This document shows, piece by piece, positions 58,763-64,000 of a DNA stretch of 64,000 nt (position 1 is its first letter; the number at the start of each line of letters is the position of its first letter). Source of the stretch: Paenibacillus sedimenti (GTDB taxonomy: Bacteria > Bacillota > Bacilli > Paenibacillales > NBRC-103111). Location: NCBI RefSeq assembly GCF_014534655.1, contig NZ_JACVVD010000006.1, forward strand, positions 248,001 through 312,000, in the 5' to 3' direction. The translations under genes were made by a program, and so were the position numbers. The notes under the pieces are model-generated. The model saw only the letters and a program-made list of their open reading frames with translations, was not told the origin of the DNA and made no database searches.

Positions 58763-60421
58763 ATGAGAATATTCATTGCGAATGACGGGTATACCCTGCG
58801 GAAAATCGCGAATCAACATCAGAAGATTCCAGTCACAGAGCTATTGGCGCTGAACCCGAACATCGAGGATCCTGATCAGAACATTGGCGGCAAACCGGTG
58901 AGGCTCCCCTCGTTAAACGCGGCTGGCATGAGCCGACTATATATTCCTCCCACTTGTCCGCCTACCCCTCCGACAGGATATCTGGATCAATGGATCCCGC
59001 TTACCCCCATAGAGGAGATGGAGAAAACCGATTATGACGTACTCATCATCGGTACCGGGGCGGGAGGCAGTGCGGTTCTTTGGAGGCTATGCGAACAATT
59101 GGTGGCGAGCGGCAAACGGATCGGCATCATTGAAGCGGGCGATCTTTTATTGCCCATGCATGCACAGAATCTCCCTACGATAAATGTGGAGCGTTACGTA
59201 CAATTATTTACAAACCCTAAAATTTCGATACCGATTGGCAAGGGAATCCCGGACTTTCCGGCGGCAACGCTTCTTTATGCGCTTGGGGGGAGAACGTTGT
59301 TTTGGTCTGGCGTCTCTCCTCGCATGCACCCTTCTGTGCTGAGCAAGTGGCCGCTTTCATTGAAAGAGATGAATTATTACTACAATATTGCCGAAGAGGT
59401 GATGAATGTTAGTCGGGATTACACCAAGGGTTCTTCAATCACGGAAGTCCTCGTGAACCGGCTTAGGAGAGGCGGTTTTATTGAAGCAGCGGGTTTTCCG
59501 CTAGCGGTTGATCTCGCACAGACAAAATATGGACGAATCCATTCCAATGTATTTTTCAGCGCCATGGATTTATTTGCGTATTCATTAAACCGCAGGTCTT
59601 TTGATTTGGCTGTGAATGCCCGAGCAGTGAAGGTACTCCACGAAAATGGGAAAGCTGTCGGCGTAGAAGTGATGAACCCTGACAAGAAATCATTTTTTCT
59701 CAAATCCAGGAACGTGGTCTTTTCGGCAGGGGCTCTTGATACTCCGCAAATTCTTCTTCATTCAGGAATTCAAGGAAGAGCAATCGGTCATTATCTTACC
59801 AATCATTCTTTTCTTATGGCGCATGGAGTCCTGGACAGAGCGGATTTTTCCGAGCTTTTAGGGACGCTAGGCATTTTAATCCCTCAAACGAACGAGCAGC
59901 CCTTTCAAATTCAACTCTACGGACCTGGGGTCGACTTTTGGTACAGTTATGAAGAACCGCCTTTGCGAAAGGAATTGGAGGTTCGTTTTGAGGGTTTTGG
60001 GATCGTGGAATCGCGGTTTGAGAATCAAGTGTATTTGAATCCGAATATCCGGGATGAATACGGGGTGCCGAAAATACAAATCGATTTCTCCTATAGTGAA
60101 AAGGATAAAGAAATTATTGATCGGGTTGCGCAGGGGATCAAACAAGTTTCTGAAGTCATTAAAGCGCCTTTGATTACTAGGAACGGCCAGTATGATCTTT
60201 GTCTGATGCCTGCGGGACAAGATAATCACGTTTCAGGAACTTGCCGGATGAGTCTTGACAGCTACGATGGAGCGACGAACCCCTATGGCGAGGTGTTTGG
60301 CGTGACCGGTTTATTCGTGGCCGATAATAGCATGCTCCCTCCCATGGGTGCCTCTAATCCGACTTTATCGACAATAGCGCTTGCCATACGTACTGCAGAT
60401 TACATTATGACGAAACTTTGA
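58763..60421 (+). CDS. LysM-GMC oxidoreductase fusion
   Basis: 552 residues. Residues 1-50 are a LysM repeat (IFIANDGYTLRKIANQHQKIPVTELLALNPNIEDPDQNIGGKPVRLPS). After a proline-rich linker, a GMC/glucose-methanol-choline flavoprotein begins: FAD motif DVLIIGTGAGGSAVLWRL (about 91-108), GGRTLFWSGVSPRM, VVFSAGALDTPQILLHSGI, and the C-terminal HVSGTCRM (catalytic His) with GLFVADNSMLPPMGASNPTLSTIALAIRTAD. No signal peptide. It would oxidise an alcohol or sugar and bind a glycan by LysM, for example at a spore or wall surface. AAAGGAAG precedes the ATG. Forms an apparent operon with SDR and ThuA genes; terminator after it. Confidence 0.85.
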   Translation: MRIFIANDGYTLRKIANQHQKIPVTELLALNPNIEDPDQNIGGKPVRLPSLNAAGMSRLYIPPTCPPTPPTGYLDQWIPLTPIEEMEKTDYDVLIIGTGAGGSAVLWRLCEQLVASGKRIGIIEAGDLLLPMHAQNLPTINVERYVQLFTNPKISIPIGKGIPDFPAATLLYALGGRTLFWSGVSPRMHPSVLSKWPLSLKEMNYYYNIAEEVMNVSRDYTKGSSITEVLVNRLRRGGFIEAAGFPLAVDLAQTKYGRIHSNVFFSAMDLFAYSLNRRSFDLAVNARAVKVLHENGKAVGVEVMNPDKKSFFLKSRNVVFSAGALDTPQILLHSGIQGRAIGHYLTNHSFLMAHGVLDRADFSELLGTLGILIPQTNEQPFQIQLYGPGVDFWYSYEEPPLRKELEVRFEGFGIVESRFENQVYLNPNIRDEYGVPKIQIDFSYSEKDKEIIDRVAQGIKQVSEVIKAPLITRNGQYDLCLMPAGQDNHVSGTCRMSLDSYDGATNPYGEVFGVTGLFVADNSMLPPMGASNPTLSTIALAIRTADYIMTKL

Positions 60422-60526
60422 AACATGCTCGCATTGCATGACCAGATAACAGCTGCGGCCAGCAACCGTGTAAAGGCTAATATTTCGCCTTACCGGTTCT
60501 CCGCGCTATCTGAAAACGGCAAGTTT

Positions 60527-60553
60527 AAGGCCATCCTTTGCGGGATGGCCTTT
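60527..60553 (+). terminator. Terminator of the LysM-GMC operon
   Basis: AAGGCCATCC-TTTGCG-GGATGGCCTT followed by TCTG. Also faces the convergent acetyltransferase gene. Confidence 0.75.
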
Positions 60554-60577
60554 CTGTAAAATACACTTTTGCAGATC

Positions 60578-61261
60578 TTAATATATAGAAATATCCGTTC
60601 CATAAAGGTGCAACCGAAGGCGTTTTGCAACGGACTGCGAAGAGTAATTATCCCATGATGTACTATATAAAGGAATTCTTTGAGACTGGCGTATAGCTTG
60701 GGCCCAGGAAGATGCTACACGAATGGCATATGCTTTTCCTCGATAGTCCTCCAATGTCTCCACCCCGGCCTCTGCAGCTTTATCGCTATTTCTTGCGCTA
60801 AAGCAGACAGATACCGCTATGTTGTTTTCCGTCACCATATAACATGGTTCTCGAAACTTTAGTTCCGATAATAGAGAGGAAAATCCGTGTTCCAAGAAAA
60901 ATTTATTGTCCTCAGTGACCAAGGTAGCGTCCGTGTAATCCGTTACGATTTCATTAAATGCATAAGCAGGGCCAATCCAAAAGCCGCTAATTCCTTTATC
61001 CTTTTCTAACACGTTAATCACATTGGCCAGCTGCTCAGTCGGTTCGTCCCTATCCATTATTTGCAATATGTCACGGACTACCTTATTTGGAACATCGCTT
61101 CGGAATCTTATAACGCGGCCAGTATTGGTTTGCCCCCAAAAAAATCGAGGTGCTGGCTGGTTCACATGCTCATTAATTGTTATGATACGTCCAGCATGAT
61201 CATGAACATATAGAACTTCTGCTTGAATTTTCATTAATTCTAAATGGTTGTACAAAAACAT
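60578..61261 (-). CDS. GNAT family acetyltransferase-like protein
   Basis: 227 residues. The C-terminal half is GNAT-like: CYMVTENNIAVSVCFSARNSDKAAEAGVETLEDYRGKAYAIRVASSWAQAIRQSQRIPLYSTSWDNYSSQSVAKRLRLHLYGTD, where the RGKAYA loop and the LYSTSWDN motif are typical of this GNAT subfamily. The N-terminal half (about 1-110) is family specific. Either the ATG at 61261, only 2 bases after GAGGAGG, or a TTG two codons later with better spacing is the start. Substrate unknown. Confidence 0.78.
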   Translation of the reverse strand: MFLYNHLELMKIQAEVLYVHDHAGRIITINEHVNQPAPRFFWGQTNTGRVIRFRSDVPNKVVRDILQIMDRDEPTEQLANVINVLEKDKGISGFWIGPAYAFNEIVTDYTDATLVTEDNKFFLEHGFSSLLSELKFREPCYMVTENNIAVSVCFSARNSDKAAEAGVETLEDYRGKAYAIRVASSWAQAIRQSQRIPLYSTSWDNYSSQSVAKRLRLHLYGTDISIY

Positions 61262-61361
61262 TACCTCCTCTTTTGTGAGTCATTCACCCTTTCCCAGTAT
61301 TTAATAATCATCAAAAATCACTCGCCCTCTCCATAGGGCGTAGCACCGCCCCCGCTTACAG
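61262..61361. other. Intergenic stretch
   Basis: Contains a small CGCCCT-CTCCAT-AGGGCG hairpin at about 61323-61340 but no gene. Confidence 0.3.
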
Positions 61362-61427
61362 TAAAAACAAAGAAACCGTTTCTTAGTAAATTGGCGTGCG
61401 ATCAGCCATTTACGAAAGAAACGGTTT
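61362..61427 (-). terminator. Terminator downstream of araA
   Basis: AAGAAACGGTTT pairs with AAACCGTTTCTT, with inner TAAAT-GGC/GCC-ATTTA pairing; on the minus strand followed by CTTTGTTTTT. Strong, and likely bidirectional. It lies 126 bases after araA. Confidence 0.75.
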
Positions 61428-61552
61428 TTGTACATTGGGCTCAAGGAAGCGGCGACGGTTCCAGCTAGTCCGGTATTCCATTACGGGATCCGCCATCAGT
61501 TCTGAACTCCTCGATTGTCTCGGGTCCGCCTTCTTTTCGCCTTAATTATAGA

Positions 61553-62977
61553 CTACTTAATAACGACGTATTCCAAGTTAACCAGCTTGGCGTAAGTTAC
61601 GATTTGGTCTGTCGTCAGGTTCAAGGAAACGACGGTATGATGGCCGCCGCCATTCTCGATCCAAGCTTTCACGCCATCCTGGAAGTTCGGCTTCACCGTC
61701 CACAGGACGCGAGCGACAGGAAGGTTAGGAGCCGGAACCGTCGGCTCGAATGCGGAAACCTCGTTGATCAGTAATTTATAATGAGTGCCGAAGTCCGCCA
61801 TGGATACGACGACGCCTTCGCCAGCTTTGCCGTCGAATACGAGGCGCGCTGGATCTTCACGATCGCCGATTCCGAGCGGGGAAACAATGATTTTCGGCCT
61901 GTTGCTTGCCAAGGACGGATCTACCTCTAGCATATGGGATTGTAGGATGGCTTCCTGACCGGCTGCCATCTCGTAGGTGTAATCCTCCATGAAGCCCGTG
62001 TTTTGATTGCGGCTCATCACTTTCAGCAAGCGATCGAGCGCTGCCGTCTTCCAGTCGCCCTCACCGGCAAAGCCGTAGCCCTGCGCCATTAGACGTTGGA
62101 CGGCAAGACCGGGAAGCTGTTTCATTCCATGCAAATCTTCGAAGTTCGTCGTGAAGGCATTATAACCTTTCTCGTCGAAGAAACGTTTGAGGGCGATTTC
62201 ATAGCTTGCTTGGACTCTTACGCTTGCTTCCCAGGCTTCTTTGCTGTTCGTGCCGTAATCGAATTCGTAGAGCTCCGCATACTGGGCCATCAGATCATCG
62301 ACTTCCTGCTCTTTAACAGCATTCACGTATTGCACGAGGTCGCCGATGCCGAAGTAGTCCACGGTCCATCCGAATTGAATTTGGGCCTCGACCTTGTCCC
62401 CTTCCGTTACGCCAACATTGCGCATGTTGTCGCCGAAACGAGCGACTTTGATATTGAAGCTTTCATTATAGGCAACCGCTACATCCATCCAATCCGCAAT
62501 CTGCTGCTGCACTTCCGGACGTTCCCAGTAGCCTACGACGATTTTATTTTGTTTCTTCAGACGGGCATTGATGAAGCCGTATTCGCGATCGCCGTGAGCG
62601 GCTTGGTTCAGGTTCATGAAGTCCATGTCAATCGTTGCCCAAGGAATGCTTTCATTGAACTGGGTTGCCAAGTGAAGCAGAGGCTTCTGCAGTAATTTCG
62701 TACCGCGAATCCACATTTTGGCAGGCGAGAACGTATGCATCCATGTGATGACACCCGCCACTTCGTCGCGATAGTTGACCTCTTTCATGATGCTTGTAAT
62801 TTTATCGGCGCTGACAGCCAGGTCCTGCAAGACAAGCGGATAAGGGAGCACACCGCTATTATTTAAGGCATCAGTCATCGTCTGCGCGTGAGCTTTCACT
62901 TCCGCCAGCGCTTCTTCCCCATACAGATGTTGCGAACCTACGACGAACCAAAACTGTTTAGCTGCTGTTGTTGACAT
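61553..62977 (-). CDS. araA: L-arabinose isomerase
   Basis: 474 residues, full length for AraA. Converts L-arabinose to L-ribulose. Conserved stations: [16 protein letters not shown] at the N-terminus, catalytic glutamates in [18 protein letters not shown] and [12 protein letters not shown], histidines in [12 protein letters not shown] and [10 protein letters not shown], the Mn-binding set of the family. The ATG at 62977 follows AAGAGG by 9 bases; an ATG three codons earlier abuts the SD. Last of araB-araD-araA, matching the GH43 arabinanase elsewhere in the window. Confidence 0.95.
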   Translation of the reverse strand: MSTTAAKQFWFVVGSQHLYGEEALAEVKAHAQTMTDALNNSGVLPYPLVLQDLAVSADKITSIMKEVNYRDEVAGVITWMHTFSPAKMWIRGTKLLQKPLLHLATQFNESIPWATIDMDFMNLNQAAHGDREYGFINARLKKQNKIVVGYWERPEVQQQIADWMDVAVAYNESFNIKVARFGDNMRNVGVTEGDKVEAQIQFGWTVDYFGIGDLVQYVNAVKEQEVDDLMAQYAELYEFDYGTNSKEAWEASVRVQASYEIALKRFFDEKGYNAFTTNFEDLHGMKQLPGLAVQRLMAQGYGFAGEGDWKTAALDRLLKVMSRNQNTGFMEDYTYEMAAGQEAILQSHMLEVDPSLASNRPKIIVSPLGIGDREDPARLVFDGKAGEGVVVSMADFGTHYKLLINEVSAFEPTVPAPNLPVARVLWTVKPNFQDGVKAWIENGGGHHTVVSLNLTTDQIVTYAKLVNLEYVVIK

Positions 62978-63019
62978 CTTAATCATCCTCTTTTCTGTAT
63001 TTTATATTGGCTAAGGCTA

Positions 63020-63715
63020 TTACTTCTGCCCGTAGTAGGCATCTTTCCCGTGCTTCCGAAGATAGTGCTTATCCAGAATGCCTTGCGGGAGTTCTTTGGC
63101 AAAATTGTTCAATTGCCGCGCGTACAGATTCATTTTGCACACTTCCTCCAGCACGACGCTGTTCACGACCGCCGACTTCACGTCTTTCCCCCAAGTGAAA
63201 GGCGCATGTCCCTGGAGCAGGACGGCCGGGATCGCCATGACATCCAATCCGCGCTTCTCGAACGTTTCGATAATAACTTGACCCGTCTCCGCTTCGTATC
63301 CCCGGTCAACCTCCTCTTGGTTCAAGAAACGGGCGCAAGGCACGGCGCCATAGAAGGTATCCGCATGCGTCGTTCCCATGACGGGTACGTCCAGTCCCGC
63401 TTGCGCCCAGATAGTTGCCCAGGTCGAGTGGGTATGCACAATGCCGCCGATTTGCGGATAATGTTTGTACAACACGGCGTGAGTCGCGGTATCGGAGGAA
63501 GGTCTCAACTCTCCCTCGACCACCTTACCGTCAAGATCCACAACTACCATGTCGCTTGGTTTCATCTTTTCATAGCTGACTCCGCTCGGTTTGATCACGA
63601 ACAGGCCGCTTTCCCGATCGATGGCGCTCGCATTGCCCCAAGTAAATTTTACGAGTCCGTGCTTCGGCAAATCCAGATTCGCTTGATATACCTCTTCTTT
63701 CAGTTGTTCTAACAA
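63020..63715 (-). CDS. araD: L-ribulose-5-phosphate 4-epimerase
   Basis: 231 residues, class II aldolase/epimerase fold. Motifs: LVKFTWGNASAIDRESGLFVIKPSGVSYEKM, zinc-histidine motif GGIVHTHSTWATIWAQAG and GTTHADTFYGAVPC, and the C-terminal LRKHGKDAYYGQ. Converts L-ribulose-5-phosphate to D-xylulose-5-phosphate. Starts 2 bases after the araB stop, so translation is coupled. Confidence 0.95.
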   Translation of the reverse strand: MLEQLKEEVYQANLDLPKHGLVKFTWGNASAIDRESGLFVIKPSGVSYEKMKPSDMVVVDLDGKVVEGELRPSSDTATHAVLYKHYPQIGGIVHTHSTWATIWAQAGLDVPVMGTTHADTFYGAVPCARFLNQEEVDRGYEAETGQVIIETFEKRGLDVMAIPAVLLQGHAPFTWGKDVKSAVVNSVVLEEVCKMNLYARQLNNFAKELPQGILDKHYLRKHGKDAYYGQK

Positions 63716-63717
63716 CG

Positions 63718-64000
63718 TTAGTCCCTCCTGTTCTCTAGCAGATGGTCTACTGCGGCCTGTTCGATGGCTAACCCTGCTTGGTATCGTTTGATGAATGCTT
63801 GGAACCCTTTTACATCCGTTGCATCCGGAGCAATCTCCTGTCCTTCGACATCTTTAAAGACCTTCTGCTCGAGGAAGTTATCCAGGCTCTCTTCTTGATC
63901 CTTGTTGATCATATAAGAAGCCAGAAGCGCCATGCCCCATGCCCCGCCTTCGCCAGCCGTGGACATGACCGAGATCGGTACGTTCAGCGCGCCCGCTAAG
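63718..64000 (-). CDS. araB: Ribulokinase, C-terminal part (runs off the window)
   Basis: The 94 residues inside the window read from ALNVPISVMSTAGEGGAWGMALLAS to KRYQAGLAIEQAAVDHLLENRRD, the C-terminal ATPase part of AraB-type FGGY kinases (GGAWGMALLA, the adenine-side motif; FIKRYQAGLAIEQAAV). It phosphorylates L-ribulose. The gene is open at the window's edge; the start lies outside. First in-window gene of araB-araD-araA. Confidence 0.9.
   Translation of the reverse strand, partial: LAGALNVPISVMSTAGEGGAWGMALLASYMINKDQEESLDNFLEQKVFKDVEGQEIAPDATDVKGFQAFIKRYQAGLAIEQAAVDHLLENRRD

Overview
The window reads as chromosomal DNA of a spore-forming, low-to-mid GC Firmicute of the Paenibacillaceae, most likely Paenibacillus. 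The evidence is indirect but consistent: strong AGGAGG-type ribosome binding sites with many TTG/GTG starts, relatives of Bacillus proteins (Des, YfmM, MhqO/MhqD, YhcN/YlaJ, YitT, DUF421), a YesM/YesN two-component pair beside a sugar ABC transporter, cre-like boxes, and a large number of AraC, MarR, MerR, TetR, WYL and Crp/Fnr regulators. No rRNA, tRNA, CRISPR array or intact insertion sequence was found.

Layout. 0-3.5 kb: TetR, XRE and MerR regulators and two SRPBCC (AHSA1) genes with an ArsR remnant between them, followed by an unexplained structured non-coding stretch. 3.6-6.2 kb: an AT-rich secreted GH43 arabinanase-like enzyme. 6.4-16.2 kb: mixed housekeeping and spore-type genes (EamA transporter, NlpC/P60, SIMPL, flavin reductase, Des desaturase, DUF421-YhcN-YitT group, a WYL regulator with a TfoX_C protein). 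16.4-31.4 kb: a carbohydrate locus. On the minus strand, in order of transcription, it has two ABC permeases, a YesM-like kinase and YesN-like regulator, a lipoprotein binding protein, a GH42 beta-galactosidase, a heparinase II/III-like lyase and a GH88 unsaturated uronyl hydrolase; a DUF2264 protein is divergent. 31.4-36.6 kb: PilZ protein, a broken membrane-protein gene, and a second sugar module (two TIM-barrel epimerases, Gfo/Idh dehydrogenase, divergent AraC regulator).

36.6-39.6 kb resembles the Bacillus mhq quinone-resistance regulon (flavin reductase, MhqD-like hydrolase, MhqO-like dioxygenase, MarR repressor) and has two matching palindromes, one per transcription unit. 39.6-49 kb: ChbG/YdjC and a GPH-type sugar transporter, a frameshifted 3-methyladenine glycosylase next to a family-4 uracil-DNA glycosylase, a 3D-domain protein, a Tet(L)-like efflux pump with an overlapping leader peptide, a second WYL regulator and an epoxide hydrolase. 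49-53.1 kb: an ABC-F protein, then a compact actin-type partition cassette (ParM-like, ParR-like, a third winged-helix-like gene) with an array of AAAGTTTAA-type iterons upstream and its own terminator. 53.1-61.3 kb: Crp/Fnr, DoxX, an acetyltransferase / racemase-like / 59-residue-protein operon, an SDR interrupted by an amber codon near its N-terminus, a ThuA-like protein and a LysM-GMC oxidoreductase fusion. The right end carries araB (partial), araD and araA on the minus strand.

The genes fit a soil or plant-litter saprophyte that degrades uronate- and arabinose-containing plant or microbial polysaccharides: extracellular GH43, binding-protein-dependent uptake, intracellular lyase/GH88/GH42 processing, and the araBDA pathway. 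Several genes here are disrupted; three of them would be restored by one- or two-base changes in short homopolymer runs, so either local gene decay or residual indel errors in the assembly should be considered.
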